DNA of 64,000 bases, from the NCBI RefSeq assembly GCF_002944405.1, contig NZ_CP024310.1, positions 558,001-622,000 of the forward strand, in the 5' to 3' direction. The translations under genes and the position numbers were made by a program. This document shows positions 1 to 9,721 of the stretch, piece by piece. The notes below the pieces were generated by a model. The model worked only from the letters and a program-made list of their open reading frames with translations. It was not told the DNA's origin and made no database searches. This DNA comes from Sinorhizobium fredii. GTDB lineage: Bacteria; Pseudomonadota; Alphaproteobacteria; Rhizobiales; Rhizobiaceae. Each line of letters opens with the position of its first letter. Within the stretch, counting starts at the first letter, position 1.

Positions 1-523
<523 letters not shown>

Positions 524-552
524 CCGTTTCCCTTTGAACTCTTTCGGTCGCG

Positions 553-846
553 TCATCGCCTGAATTTTCTGAAATAGGGCAGCAAGCCGATCGCGGCACC
601 CGCGGCGGCGCCGACAAGGGCGAAGGGCGCAAGCACCGTCGCTGCGGCAAGCAACGGGTCGGTGGAGCGCGCCACCAGCGTGCCGATCGAGCCGATGTCG
701 AGCATCATCAGCGTGCCGACAGCGACCGCCCCGGCGACGAGCCCGGAGAGGGTGCTCATCGCCAGATGCCGCAGCAAGCGGCGGTGACCGCGGCCGGCGG
801 CGTTGGGCGTCATCCGAACCTGCAGTTTCTGCCCCATGGTGTCCAT
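553..846 (-). CDS. Small hypothetical membrane protein between pccB and pccA
   Basis: This 97-residue protein is not one I recognise. It has a basic N-terminal third ([20 protein letters not shown] and following Arg/His residues), then two hydrophobic stretches, about residues 33-52 and 63-90, and a basic C-terminus FRKFRR. That pattern predicts a two-pass inner-membrane protein with both ends in the cytoplasm. The ATG start shares one base with the pccB stop codon (TGATG on the minus strand), so translation is probably coupled to pccB. The gap to pccA is only about 30 bases. Its place inside the carboxylase operon suggests a linked role, but no enzymatic motif is visible. Confidence 0.72.
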   Translation of the reverse strand: MDTMGQKLQVRMTPNAAGRGHRRLLRHLAMSTLSGLVAGAVAVGTLMMLDIGSIGTLVARSTDPLLAAATVLAPFALVGAAAGAAIGLLPYFRKFRR

Positions 847-2378
847 CAAAGCGGAATCGTATCGTGCTTGCGCCAGCGGGTCTCCACCTGCTTGTTGCGA
901 AGCGAGGCGAAGGCGCGGGCGATGCGGCGGCGCGAGGAGTGCGGCATGATCACCTCGTCGATAAAGCCGCGCTCTGCGGCGACAAAGGGATTGGCGAAGC
1001 GCTCCTCGTACTCCTTCGTGCGCGCCGCGATCTTCTCCGAATCGCCGAGTTCGGAGCGATAGAGGATCTCGGTCGCGCCCTTGGCGCCCATCACGGCGAT
1101 CTCGGCCGTCGGCCAGGCATAGTTGACGTCGGCGCCGATATGCTTCGAGGCCATGACGTCATAGGCGCCGCCATAGGCCTTGCGAGTGATCAGCGTCACC
1201 ATCGGCACCGTCGCCTGGCTGTAGGCGAACAGGAGCTTGGCGCCGTGCTTGATGACGCCGCCATATTCCTGGGCGGTGCCGGGCAAGAAGCCGGGCACGT
1301 CGACGAGCGTCAGGATCGGGATCGAGAAGGCGTCGCAGAAGCGCACGAAGCGCGCGGCTTTCCGCGAGGAATCGATGTCGAGGCAGCCGGCGAGCACCAT
1401 CGGCTGGTTGGCGACGACACCGACTGTCTGGCCTTCCAGGCGGATGAAGCCGGTGATGATGTTGCGGGCGAAATCCGCCTGCAGCTCGAAGAAGTCACCC
1501 TCGTCGGCAACGGCGAGGATCAGCTCCTTCATGTCGTAGGGCTTGGCGGCGCTTTCCGGAATGAGGCTGTCGAGCCGCATCTCGAGGCGTGCAGGGTCGT
1601 CATGGAAGGGCCGCACCGGCGGCTTCTCGCGGTTGTTCAATGGCAGGAAATCGAACAGCAGCCGTACCTGTTCGAGCGCCTCGATGTCGTTCTCATAGGC
1701 GCCGTCGGCGACCGAGGATTTGGTCGTGTGGGTACGGGCACCGCCGAGTTCCTCCGCCGTGACGATCTCGTTCGTCACCGTCTTCACCACATCCGGCCCG
1801 GTCACGAACATGTAGGATGAGTCGCGCACCATGAAGATGAAGTCGGTCATCGCCGGCGAATAGACGGCGCCGCCGGCGCAGGGCCCCATGATCACCGAGA
1901 TCTGCGGGACGACGCCGGAGACCTCGGCATTTCGGCGGAACACCTCGGCATAGCCGGCGAGCGAGGAGACGCCTTCCTGGATGCGGGCGCCGCCGCTGTC
2001 GTTGAGACCGATCACCGGGGCGCCGTTGCGAGCCGCCATGTCCATGACCTTGCAGATCTTCTGGGCGTGGGTCTCGGAGAGCGAGCCGCCGAGCACGGTG
2101 AAGTCCTGGGAAAACACATAGACCTGGCGGCCGTTGATCGTGCCCCAGCCGGTGACGACGCCGTCGCCGGCGACCTTCTGGTTGGCCATGCCGAAATCGA
2201 CGCAACGATGCGTCACATACATGTCGTACTCTTCGAAGGAGTCTTCGTCGAGCAGCACGTCGATGCGCTCGCGCGCCGTCAGCTTGCCCTTGCCGTGCTG
2301 AGCGGCAATGCGCTTCTCGCCGCCGCCGGCGCGTGCCTCGGCCCGCCGGGCCTCGACCTGTTCAAGTATGGCGCGCAT
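846..2378 (-). CDS. pccB: Propionyl-CoA carboxylase, carboxyltransferase (beta) subunit
   Basis: PccB transfers the carboxyl group from biotin to propionyl-CoA. The 510-residue length equals the family norm. The protein begins [20 protein letters not shown] and carries the two crotonase-like carboxyltransferase halves: N-terminal acyl-CoA site near [14 protein letters not shown] and the oxyanion glycines [13 protein letters not shown]-terminal biotin half with [15 protein letters not shown] and [12 protein letters not shown] chose the ATG at 2378 because CAGGAGGAG sits just upstream and it matches the family start; a longer frame to 2468 adds unrelated residues. It is transcribed away from pccR, followed by a coupled small membrane gene and pccA. 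The 240-base divergent region to pccR probably holds both promoters. Confidence 0.96.
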   Translation of the reverse strand: MRAILEQVEARRAEARAGGGEKRIAAQHGKGKLTARERIDVLLDEDSFEEYDMYVTHRCVDFGMANQKVAGDGVVTGWGTINGRQVYVFSQDFTVLGGSLSETHAQKICKVMDMAARNGAPVIGLNDSGGARIQEGVSSLAGYAEVFRRNAEVSGVVPQISVIMGPCAGGAVYSPAMTDFIFMVRDSSYMFVTGPDVVKTVTNEIVTAEELGGARTHTTKSSVADGAYENDIEALEQVRLLFDFLPLNNREKPPVRPFHDDPARLEMRLDSLIPESAAKPYDMKELILAVADEGDFFELQADFARNIITGFIRLEGQTVGVVANQPMVLAGCLDIDSSRKAARFVRFCDAFSIPILTLVDVPGFLPGTAQEYGGVIKHGAKLLFAYSQATVPMVTLITRKAYGGAYDVMASKHIGADVNYAWPTAEIAVMGAKGATEILYRSELGDSEKIAARTKEYEERFANPFVAAERGFIDEVIMPHSSRRRIARAFASLRNKQVETRWRKHDTIPL

Positions 2379-2603
2379 CGCTCTCCTCCTGTTTTTTGCT
2401 GATTGTGCAGAGGCTTCGCTCCTGCATATCAACTCAAATCCTAGCGGATTTAAAGAAACATGCAGCAATTCAAAAGTGCTATGGCGACGCTTACGCGTCT
2501 GATCGGACGCGCGGCGCTGCAGGATGGCAATAGCGCCGAAGGTCGGATGGTAAAACGGCCGATGATGTGCAAAGGTGGAATATAGAAACTTGTAAACCGC
2601 AAA

Positions 2604-2618
2604 TTGCGAAGTTGCGAA
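2604..2618 (+). promoter_or_regulatory. Candidate PccR (ScfR-type) operator at the pccR start codon
   Basis: The heptamer TTGCGAA occurs twice, 8 bases apart from start to start, and the second copy abuts the pccR ATG. From memory, short-chain acyl-CoA regulators such as PccR of Rhodobacter sphaeroides bind paired TTTGCAAA-like octamers. The match here is partial (C in place of A), so operator identity is inferred. Binding here would block the pccR ribosome site directly and fits autoregulation. Confidence 0.5.
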
Positions 2619-4037
2619 ATGGCGATCGGCAAGCTCTATATCGGCCGCAAGGTCAGGGAAGTCAGGGAAGCAAACCGCGCCACCCAGGGCCAGTTCGCCG
2701 AGCGGATCGGCATCTCGACGAGCTACCTCAACCAGATCGAGAACAATCAGCGCCCGGTCTCGGCGGCGGTGCTCCTGGCGCTGGCGGAGAAATTCCAGAT
2801 CGATATCGCCGAACTCTCCACCGGCGAGGGTGACCGGCTGCTATCGGCGCTTACGGAAGCGCTCAGCGACCCGCTGTTCGAGACCTATGCGCCGAGCCTC
2901 CAGGAACTCAAGCTGATCAGCCAGAACGCGCCGGGACTAGCGCATGCGCTGATCAAGTGCCACCAGGCCTATCGCCGCAACAGCGAACAGCTCGCCAGCA
3001 TCGACGACACGATCGGCCGCAACGCTTCCTTCGTCGAGACCACCCCCTACGAGGAAGTGCGCGACTTCTTCCATTTCGTCGACAACTACATCCACGAGAT
3101 CGACACTCTGGCCGAGCGCCTGGCGGGCGAACTCCGCCTGGGAGAGGGCGACAGTCACGCCGCGCTCACAAGCTATCTCGAACAGCGGCACGGCGTGCGC
3201 GTCGTGCGGGGCGCCGCCGGCGACGAGGCGATCCGCCGCTTCGATCCGCGCGCCCGTATTCTGACCTTGAATCCCTACGCCCCGCCGCCGACGCGCGACT
3301 TCCAGCTGGCGCTGCAGATCGCCCAGCTTCACGCCCGCGAGGAGATCGATCGGGTGGCGGGAAGCGCCGGCTTCCGCACCGAGGAGGCCCATGAAATCTG
3401 TCGCATCGGCCTGCAGAATTATTTCGCAGGCGCGCTGATCCTGCCCTACCAGACATTCCTCAAGGCGGCGCGCGAGCTGCGCCATGATATCGAACTCATC
3501 GCCGCCCGGTTCGGCGCCTCGCTGGAACAGGTCTGCCACCGGCTGTCGACCTTGCAGCGGCCGGGCCAGAAGGGCATTCCGATCTTCTTCGCCCGCATCG
3601 ACCGGGCCGGCAACATCACCAAGCGCCACAGCGCCGCCAAGCTGCAATTCGCCCGTTTCGGTGCGGCCTGCCCGCTCTGGAACGTCCATCAGGCCTTCGA
3701 GGCGCCCGGCCGGATCATCCGCCAGCTCGCCGAGACGCCCGACGGCGTGCGCTACCTGTGTCTCGCCACCCAGATCACCAAGGGCGGCGGCGGCTACCGC
3801 GCCGCCCATCCGCGCTATGCGCTGGCGCTCGGCTGCGAGATCTCCTATGCCGACGCCTTCGTCTATGCGGACGACCTCGATCTCGGCAACCGTGCCGCCT
3901 TCGATCCGATCGGCATCTCCTGCCGCATCTGCGACCGCACCAAATGCGCGAGCCGCGCCGTCCCTCCGCTGAAGCGCAAGTTGATCGTTGACCATGACAT
4001 GCGCGGCTCTCTGCCGTATCGTTTGAGTGAGAGCTGA
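2619..4037 (+). CDS. pccR: Short-chain fatty acyl-CoA regulator, XRE family (PccR)
   Basis: A 472-residue transcription factor that senses propionyl-type CoA status and controls pcc genes. Residues about 10-60 form an XRE helix-turn-helix ([25 protein letters not shown]). The middle is an IrrE-like (DUF955-type) segment around [20 protein letters not shown], and the C-terminal ScfR domain (DUF2083) ends with a cysteine cluster [13 protein letters not shown]. This is the architecture of PccR/PrpR/RamB. It is divergent from pccB, supporting regulation of the carboxylase operon. The start MAIGKLYIG fits the family, but no Shine-Dalgarno is present: a TTGCGAA repeat occupies that position, so initiation may be leaderless or the repeat may be the operator. 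Confidence 0.93.
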   Translation: MAIGKLYIGRKVREVREANRATQGQFAERIGISTSYLNQIENNQRPVSAAVLLALAEKFQIDIAELSTGEGDRLLSALTEALSDPLFETYAPSLQELKLISQNAPGLAHALIKCHQAYRRNSEQLASIDDTIGRNASFVETTPYEEVRDFFHFVDNYIHEIDTLAERLAGELRLGEGDSHAALTSYLEQRHGVRVVRGAAGDEAIRRFDPRARILTLNPYAPPPTRDFQLALQIAQLHAREEIDRVAGSAGFRTEEAHEICRIGLQNYFAGALILPYQTFLKAARELRHDIELIAARFGASLEQVCHRLSTLQRPGQKGIPIFFARIDRAGNITKRHSAAKLQFARFGAACPLWNVHQAFEAPGRIIRQLAETPDGVRYLCLATQITKGGGGYRAAHPRYALALGCEISYADAFVYADDLDLGNRAAFDPIGISCRICDRTKCASRAVPPLKRKLIVDHDMRGSLPYRLSES

Positions 4038-4164
4038 TCTGCCTCGTCTCGCAGGTCTGTTCGATTTTGAACAGATGCTGTGAGAATTTGCGTCTGTGCC
4101 TGTGCGAGATTTGATGTAACTACAGCGCCATATCGTCAATATGCCGGTCAGGGAGGACATGCAT

Positions 4165-5307
4165 ATGGATTTTCGCCTGTCGGAGGAGCAGGAAGCCATC
4201 CGCGCGATGGCGCTCGATTTCGCCTGCGACGAGCTCGCGCCCCACGCGATCGACTGGGACCAGCAGAAGCATTTTCCGGTGGAGACGCTGCGCGCCGCCG
4301 CCGCCCTCGGCATGGCGGGCATCTATGTCCGCGACGACGTCGGCGGCACGGGGCTCACGCGCCTCGACGCCGCGATGATCATTGAGGCGCTGGCGACCGG
4401 CTGCCCGGCGATCGCCTCCTTCGTATCGATCCACAATATGTGCGCCGGCATGATTGATCGCTACGGGACCGAGGAGCAGCGTCAGCGGCTGCTGCCGCGG
4501 CTGCTCACCATGGAAATCCTGGCGAGCTATTGCCTGACCGAGCCCGGTTCCGGCTCGGACGCGGCGGCGCTGAAGACCAAGGCCGTGCGTGACGGCGACG
4601 CCTACCTGCTCACCGGGCAGAAGCAGTTCATTTCCGGGGCCGGCGAATCCGGCTTCTACATCGTCATGGCGCGCACCGGCGAAGAGGGGCCGAAGGGCAT
4701 TTCCGCCTTCGTCGTCGACAAGGAGACGCCCGGTCTGACCTTTGGCGCCAACGAGAAGAAGATGGGCTGGCACGCCCAGCCGACGCGGGCGGTGATGCTC
4801 GACAACGTCCGCGTTCCGGCCGAGAACCGCCTGGGCGCCGAGGGCCAGGGCTTCAGGATCGCCATGGCAGGGCTCGATGGCGGTCGCCTCAACATCGCCG
4901 CCGCCTCGCTCGGAGGTGCACAGGCCGCCTTCGACAAGGCGCTCGCCTATGTCCAGGAGCGCCGCGCCTTCGGAAGAGCGATCGGCGAATTCCAGGCGCT
5001 GCAGTTTCGCCTCGCCGACATGGCGACCGATCTGGAAATCGCCCGCACCTTCCTCTGGCGTGCGGCCTCGGCCCTCGATTCGGGTGACCCGGAGGCGACC
5101 AAGCTCTGCGCCATGGCCAAACGTTTCGTCACGGATCGCTGCTTTGCTGTCGCCAACGAAGCGCTGCAGCTGCACGGCGGCTACGGCTATCTCGCCGATT
5201 ACGGCGTCGAGAAGATTGTCAGGGACCTAAGGGTGCACCAGATACTCGAAGGAACGAACGAGATCATGCGGCTGATCGTGTCGCGCGCCGTCATGGGACG
5301 GAAATAG
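4165..5307 (+). CDS. Acyl-CoA dehydrogenase, isobutyryl-CoA dehydrogenase type
   Basis: FAD-dependent oxidation of a short branched acyl-CoA, most likely isobutyryl-CoA to methacrylyl-CoA in valine breakdown. The 380-residue protein has the usual N-terminal helical domain, the FAD/substrate motif YCLTEPGSGSDAAALKT, and the C-terminal domain ending LEGTNEIMRLIVSRAVMG, whose Glu is the general base in this family. The start at 4165 (MDFRLSEEQEAIR) lies eight bases after GGGAGG; in-frame ATGs at 4141 and 4159 are too far or too close. It is followed after 12 bases by a 3-hydroxyisobutyryl-CoA hydrolase and then mmsB, which is why I favour isobutyryl-CoA over other short acyl-CoAs. Confidence 0.92.
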   Translation: MDFRLSEEQEAIRAMALDFACDELAPHAIDWDQQKHFPVETLRAAAALGMAGIYVRDDVGGTGLTRLDAAMIIEALATGCPAIASFVSIHNMCAGMIDRYGTEEQRQRLLPRLLTMEILASYCLTEPGSGSDAAALKTKAVRDGDAYLLTGQKQFISGAGESGFYIVMARTGEEGPKGISAFVVDKETPGLTFGANEKKMGWHAQPTRAVMLDNVRVPAENRLGAEGQGFRIAMAGLDGGRLNIAAASLGGAQAAFDKALAYVQERRAFGRAIGEFQALQFRLADMATDLEIARTFLWRAASALDSGDPEATKLCAMAKRFVTDRCFAVANEALQLHGGYGYLADYGVEKIVRDLRVHQILEGTNEIMRLIVSRAVMGRK

Positions 5308-5319
5308 GAAGGACACTTC

Positions 5320-6387
5320 ATGGAGATGCAGACCGCTCAACCGGAGGTCATCGTCGAACGTCAAGGCGCGATCGGCAGGCTCCGGCTCAACCGGCCGCGC
5401 GCGCTGAACAGCCTCAACCTGGCGATGATTCGGGCGATCGACGCGGCGCTCACCGAATTCGAGGATGATCCGGCCATCGCCGCCGTTCTCGTCACTGGCG
5501 AGGGCGAGCGCGGGCTTTGTGCTGGCGGCGATATCCGCATGATCTACGAGAGCGGCCGCGAACGCCCGCAGGAGGGAGCGCAATTCTGGCGCGAGGAGTT
5601 CATCGTCAACAGCCGCATTGCCGCCTATGGCAAGCCCTATGTCGCCATCATGGACGGCATCGTCATGGGCGGCGGGGTCGGCATCTCCTCCCATGGCAGC
5701 CACCGCATCGTCACCGAGAAAACGCGCTTCGCCATGCCCGAGACCGGCATCGGCTATTTCACCGATGTCGGGGCGACATGGCTCCTGCCGCGGGCGCCGG
5801 GCGAATTCGGCACCTATCTCGGTCTCACCGGCCGCGACGTTGGGGCTGCGGCGGCGATCTACGCGCGGCTTGCCGACAGTTTCGTTTCGTCGGAGAAGCT
5901 CGATCAGCTGATTGGCTCTCTCGTCGGGCTTTCGCCGTCCGCCACTGCCGAGGATGTTTCGGCCGCGATCCGCGCCGTGTCAAGCGAGGCGCCAGCCTCG
6001 GCGCTGCTCGCGCACATTGCCCTCATCGACCGCTGCTTCGCCTTTGACACGGTCGAGGAAATCTTGGCGGCACTGGAAAAGGACGGTTCGGACTTCGCCC
6101 GCGAGACGCTTGCCCTCCTGAAGACGCGCTCGGCGATCAGCCTGAAACTCACCCTTTCGCTGCTGCGGGCCGGCCGCGAGAGCGTGACGCTGAACGACTG
6201 CCTCGAGCGGGAATATGCGGGCTGTGTCGCCATGCTGTCGAACCCGGATTTCTACGAAGGCGTGCGCGCCGCGGTGATCGACAAGGACCGCAATCCGAAG
6301 TGGTCGGTCGGGCTCAAGGAGGCCACGCCGCAGATGCTTGCGCGCTTCGGGAACTTTAACGGCGCGCCGCTTTTTGCCGGTGGCTGA
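5320..6387 (+). CDS. 3-hydroxyisobutyryl-CoA hydrolase (enoyl-CoA hydratase/isomerase family)
   Basis: Hydrolyses 3-hydroxyisobutyryl-CoA to free 3-hydroxyisobutyrate, the CoA-releasing step of valine catabolism. It has 355 residues, the HIBCH length, against about 260 for simple enoyl-CoA hydratases. Crotonase motifs are GLCAGGDIRMIYESG and MDGIVMGGGVGISSHG, followed by the HIBCH-characteristic stretch MPETGIGYFTDVGATWLLPR. The ATG has GGAAGGA upstream. It sits between the acyl-CoA dehydrogenase and 3-hydroxyisobutyrate dehydrogenase in one transcriptional run. A separate enoyl-CoA hydratase for the preceding hydration is not in the window, so that step is either supplied elsewhere or done by a broad hydratase. 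Confidence 0.92.
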   Translation: MEMQTAQPEVIVERQGAIGRLRLNRPRALNSLNLAMIRAIDAALTEFEDDPAIAAVLVTGEGERGLCAGGDIRMIYESGRERPQEGAQFWREEFIVNSRIAAYGKPYVAIMDGIVMGGGVGISSHGSHRIVTEKTRFAMPETGIGYFTDVGATWLLPRAPGEFGTYLGLTGRDVGAAAAIYARLADSFVSSEKLDQLIGSLVGLSPSATAEDVSAAIRAVSSEAPASALLAHIALIDRCFAFDTVEEILAALEKDGSDFARETLALLKTRSAISLKLTLSLLRAGRESVTLNDCLEREYAGCVAMLSNPDFYEGVRAAVIDKDRNPKWSVGLKEATPQMLARFGNFNGAPLFAGG

Positions 6388-6444
6388 CGCGGCCGCGCCA
6401 ATCGCTGGGCCATGGGACGTGAGTTGAGGAGGAGGAGAGACAAG

Positions 6445-7341
6445 ATGACCAAGATCGCCTTTATCGGGCTTGGCAATATGGGCGGCCCGATGGCCGCCAA
6501 CCTGGTGAAGGCGGGACACGCCGTCACCGGCTTCGACCTGTCGGAGGCCTCGCGCAACGCGGCCGCCAAGTCGGGCGTTTCCGTGGGCGGATCGATCTCC
6601 CAGGCGGTGCGCGAAACCGAATGCGTCATCACCATGCTGCCGGCCGGATCGCATGTCATCTATGTCTGGGACGAGCTGCTCGGCTTCGTCGATCCGGGCA
6701 CGCTGATCATCGACAGTTCGACGATCGACGTCGAAAGCGCCCGCAAGGTCCACGGTTTTGCCGACAAGGCCGGTTGCCCATCGCTCGATGCGCCGGTTTC
6801 CGGCGGCACCGCCGGTGCGGCCGCCGGAACGCTGACGTTCATGGTCGGCGGCAGCGACGGGGCCTTTTCCCGCGGCAAGCACCTTCTCGAAGCGATGGGC
6901 AAGAAGATCGTCCATTGCGGCGATGCCGGTGCCGGCCAGGCCGCCAAGATCTGCAACAACATGATCCTCGGCGTCTCGATGGCGGCGGTCTGCGAAGCCT
7001 TCGTGCTCGCCGAGCGGCTCGGCCTGTCGCACCAGGCGCTCTTCGACGTCGCCTCCACCTCCTCCGGCCAGTGCTGGTCCCTGACCAGCTATTGCCCGGT
7101 GCCCGGACCCGTGCCGGCCTCGCCGGCCAACAACGACTATAAGCCCGGCTTCATGGCGAGCCTGATGCTGAAAGACCTGATGCTGGCCCAGCAGGCGGCG
7201 AGCGCGAGCGGCGCGACGACGCCGTTGGGCGCCCAGGCGGCGCAGCTCTACAGCCTGTTCGAGAAGCTCGGCCATGGGGCCGAGGATTTCTCGGGGCTGA
7301 TCCGCATGTTGCGTGGGACGGAGGAGGCGAAGAGCGGGTAG
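6445..7341 (+). CDS. mmsB: 3-hydroxyisobutyrate dehydrogenase
   Basis: NAD-dependent oxidation of 3-hydroxyisobutyrate to methylmalonate semialdehyde. The 298 residues match the family. An N-terminal Rossmann motif IAFIGLGNMGGPMAANL begins at residue 4. The substrate loop DAPVSGGTAGAAAGTL is near residue 115 and the catalytic lysine region GAGQAAKICNNM near residue 170. AGGAGGAG precedes the ATG at 6445; the longer frame from 6412 has no ribosome site. Third gene of the valine run. Its product leads to propionyl-CoA through a semialdehyde dehydrogenase not present here, linking this run functionally to pccA/pccB. Confidence 0.95.
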   Translation: MTKIAFIGLGNMGGPMAANLVKAGHAVTGFDLSEASRNAAAKSGVSVGGSISQAVRETECVITMLPAGSHVIYVWDELLGFVDPGTLIIDSSTIDVESARKVHGFADKAGCPSLDAPVSGGTAGAAAGTLTFMVGGSDGAFSRGKHLLEAMGKKIVHCGDAGAGQAAKICNNMILGVSMAAVCEAFVLAERLGLSHQALFDVASTSSGQCWSLTSYCPVPGPVPASPANNDYKPGFMASLMLKDLMLAQQAASASGATTPLGAQAAQLYSLFEKLGHGAEDFSGLIRMLRGTEEAKSG

Positions 7342-7380
7342 TAATGCTCACGCATTTAGGAGCACACAGGTGGCTGTTGC

Positions 7381-7522
7381 CCCCTCTGCACTGCCGGGCA
7401 TTAGCGTGGAGAGAGGCGGCACTTTAAGCCCTTGCCCAATCTGCGGAGTGGCCGACGGGCGAAAGCGCAGATCCTTGCCGATCTCCACCCTTTTGGGGGA
7501 GATGCCCGGCAGGGCAGAGGGG
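7381..7522. repeat. RIME-like Rhizobium intergenic mosaic repeat
   Basis: Two 21-base arms (7381-7401 and 7502-7522) are inverted copies with one mismatch; the left arm begins CCCCTCTGCACTGCCGGGCA. The sequence between them includes the CTCCACCC...GGGGGAGAT stretch. Arm sequence and size resemble the RIME elements described in rhizobia; assignment is by recall. It lies between mmsB and the end of the convergent SDR gene, with no ORF of its own. Confidence 0.7.
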
Positions 7523-7602
7523 TATCGCCCTCGACTCAGAGCTTTACTTCGCGGGGAGATTCCCCAGTGGATCCAGTCGAGGTCGCTGTCGCTTCGCCGG
7601 CT

Positions 7603-8352
7603 TTACATCTGCACCGTCATGCCGCCGTCGACCGTCAGCGTGATGCCGTTGACGAAGCTTGCTGCGGGCGAGGCGAGGAAGACGGCGGCGGGCGCAATTT
7701 CTTCCGGCCGGCCCCAGCGTTTCAACGGAATGCGCACTTCGACAAAGGCCTGAAGCGCCGGATCGGCGGCGAGATGGGCATTGGTCTCGGTCGAGAACCA
7801 GCCCGGCGCGATCGCATTGACGGTGAGATTGTCGGGACCGTGCTCGACCGCAAGTGATCGGGTGAGCGCCGAAAGCCCGCCCTTTGCCGCCGTATAGGCC
7901 GGGTCGCCGGCGCGGGCGGCAAAGGCGGCGATCGAGGTGACGAAGATCAGCCGGCCGGCCGTGGAACGCTTGAGGAGCGGAAGGGCTGCTCTTGCGACGG
8001 CGTAGGCCGCAGTGAGGTCGGTGTTCAGGAGCTGCGCAAAGTCCTCCGGCTCCATTGCCTCGGTGCCGCGCCTGTCGCGCTCGCCGACCGCATGAATGAG
8101 GATATCAAGCTGGCCGGTCTTGGCGATCGCCTGGGCGAGGATGGGTCCGACATCGCGCGTGATATCGCCTGGCGCGATACCGATCGCAATGCCTTCGCTG
8201 GCAAGCCGCTCGCACACCTCTTCGAGGTTTTGCCGGCTGCGGCCGTTGATCACCGTCCAGGCGCCCGCCCTTGCCAGCGCTTTCGCCATTTCCAGCCCGA
8301 GCCCGCGGCCGCCGCCTGTGACAAGCGCTGTCTTGCCGGTGAGATCGAACAT
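7603..8352 (-). CDS. Short-chain dehydrogenase/reductase (classical SDR, gluconate 5-dehydrogenase-like)
   Basis: A 249-residue NAD(P)-dependent oxidoreductase. It shows the cofactor motif TGGGRGLGLEMA near the N-terminus, the NxGR pocket segment INGRSRQNLEE, the catalytic serine in VTSIAAFAARAG, and the YTAAK catalytic pair, ending with the usual NGITLTVDGGM. Start at 8352 (MFDLTGKTALVTGG) has GAGGG upstream; the longer frame to 8388 is less likely. The overall pattern is closest to gluconate 5-dehydrogenase or 3-oxoacyl reductase types, but the substrate cannot be read from sequence. It stands alone between a repeat and carbonic anhydrase. Confidence 0.85.
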   Translation of the reverse strand: MFDLTGKTALVTGGGRGLGLEMAKALARAGAWTVINGRSRQNLEEVCERLASEGIAIGIAPGDITRDVGPILAQAIAKTGQLDILIHAVGERDRRGTEAMEPEDFAQLLNTDLTAAYAVARAALPLLKRSTAGRLIFVTSIAAFAARAGDPAYTAAKGGLSALTRSLAVEHGPDNLTVNAIAPGWFSTETNAHLAADPALQAFVEVRIPLKRWGRPEEIAPAAVFLASPAASFVNGITLTVDGGMTVQM

Positions 8353-8465
8353 CGCTTGCCCTCGTCGCTCGTGGAGCCATCGATCCATGGGGTGGCTCCT
8401 TCGTCCCGAGGGACATTTGCAGCGAAGGGTTCTTTACGCAAGTGTTGCCGTGAACGCGTCGCGAC

Positions 8466-8501
8466 ACACATCCGGCAAGGCGATGGCCTTGCCGGATGTG
8501 T
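8466..8501. terminator. Perfect 16-bp stem-loop downstream of carbonic anhydrase
   Basis: Arms ACACATCCGGCAAGGC and its exact complement enclose a four-base loop. It begins 38 bases past the carbonic anhydrase stop on the minus strand. There is no T-run on the minus-strand exit side, so it is either a Rho-dependent or RNA-stabilising hairpin rather than a textbook intrinsic terminator. Confidence 0.55.
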
Positions 8502-8539
8502 CAGCCCTCAGGAGAAGCAAACGCTGCCGAAAGCACCAA

Positions 8540-9289
8540 TCAGCTGGAGCCCAGAACATAGCGGCGGTTGCCGGCAACCGCCGGCCGCGCGTTCATCGAG
8601 TAGAGCGCCGTGAACTTCTTGATGTCGGCCGAATCGACCTCGATCGGTTCCATCGCCACCATCCAGTCGACGATCTCGCTGCAGGGCGGGGTGGTGAGCG
8701 ATCCCTCATAGGCCCAGTATTTGAGCGAGGTGGGCAGTAAGCCCTTCGGGTCGACGGCGTCGAGCGCTACCTCTTCGCCGGCCTTCTGCGGGAATTTGGC
8801 GGCGACGCTGGCGAAGGTCTCGTTGCGGGCGCCGGGAACCATGAACACGCCTAGGACACCGAGTTCGCCGGTCTCGGCGTGCTTGTGGACGAAATGCACT
8901 TCCATCGGGAAGCCCTTGCCGTCGACGAGATGCTCGCTCGGCGCGTGGAAGTGGTACTGCACCAGTTCGTAGGTCTTGTCGCCGCGCTTGAGCGTGCCGC
9001 CGGCCGCCTTCACCTGGATCGTATGGCCGTTGTTGAGGATCGTGCCGCCGCTCTTCCAGTCGGTCGCGAGGTCCGGGATATCGGCCTTGATCGCGCCCGT
9101 GATGTCGATCGGCGATTGCTGCGAGCCGGCCGAGCAGGCACTGTTCTCCTTGCCCAGGGAGCCCCAATGCTCCGGGCCCTCTTCGCCTTCATAGCCCCAA
9201 TGTACGCCTTCGGCGGCGTAGGCCGTCTTGACGCAGAGCGGGCAAGCGGCAAGCAAGGCCAGGCCCCGGAGGAATTCACGCCTTTCCAT
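8540..9289 (-). CDS. Alpha-class carbonic anhydrase, Tat-exported
   Basis: Periplasmic zinc enzyme interconverting CO2 and bicarbonate. The 249-residue precursor starts MERREFLRGLALLAACPLC, a twin-arginine signal (RREFLRG) with likely cleavage after TAYA. The mature part has alpha-class features: WGYEGEEGPEHWG, SPIDI, zinc histidines in YHFHAPSEH and MEVHFVHKH, and YEGSLTTPPCSE near the end. ATG at 9289 is preceded by AAGGGAATA. Export through Tat fits folding and zinc loading in the cytoplasm first. It is monocistronic, followed by a strong stem-loop. Confidence 0.95.
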   Translation of the reverse strand: MERREFLRGLALLAACPLCVKTAYAAEGVHWGYEGEEGPEHWGSLGKENSACSAGSQQSPIDITGAIKADIPDLATDWKSGGTILNNGHTIQVKAAGGTLKRGDKTYELVQYHFHAPSEHLVDGKGFPMEVHFVHKHAETGELGVLGVFMVPGARNETFASVAAKFPQKAGEEVALDAVDPKGLLPTSLKYWAYEGSLTTPPCSEIVDWMVAMEPIEVDSADIKKFTALYSMNARPAVAGNRRYVLGSS

Positions 9290-9721
9290 TCTTATTCCCT
9301 TTCGAATATTCGCGAGCGGATGCGCCCGCGGGGACGGGATGTTGTGCTTGCAAACCTGTCCAACAACTGTCCGAAACGCCGCAGCTCAAAATGGCTGCGC
9401 GAAACGGATATCGCCTGCGGGATTCGCCTGTTCGGGGAGGAGGATCTGGCATTCCGCCGGCGGCCGCCCAGGCCGACACTCTTCGAAAAGTTCGCCATTT
9501 ACTTGTGCTCCAACTGCGCAGAAAATAGGCGGATGGGAGGGAGCCTTCGACGCGCCTCTCGCAAACCGCGCCCGAACCGCTTTCGCCCGCTGACACATGG
9601 AGGGGGAAGGGGCAAAATGTACGCGGTTTTCCACCTGTATCCCGCTCTAGCCACTGGGAAATGATCACGCAGGCTTCGGTTGCGAAGACCGGCCCGAGGC
9701 GTGATCCAAGGGAGGAAAGCC
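9290..9721. other. Non-coding divergent region between carbonic anhydrase and the sugar ABC operon
   Basis: This 432-base stretch separates two divergent genes and should contain both promoters. I see no open frame with a ribosome site and recognisable protein. The right part (about 9601-9670) resembles a rhizobial intergenic repeat. Confidence 0.6.
9601..9670. repeat. Degenerate copy of a rhizobial palindromic intergenic repeat
   Basis: The segment contains GCGGTTTTCC, CCCGCTCTAG and GGAAATGATCACG in the same order as a better preserved copy near 59272-59345 in this window. I recognise this as a common Sinorhizobium intergenic motif, from memory. The left arm is poorly conserved. Confidence 0.4.

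Noticed and set aside
864-1820. Long plus-strand frame opposite pccB
   Set aside because: GC-rich codon shadow of a conserved gene with no family motifs or ribosome site.
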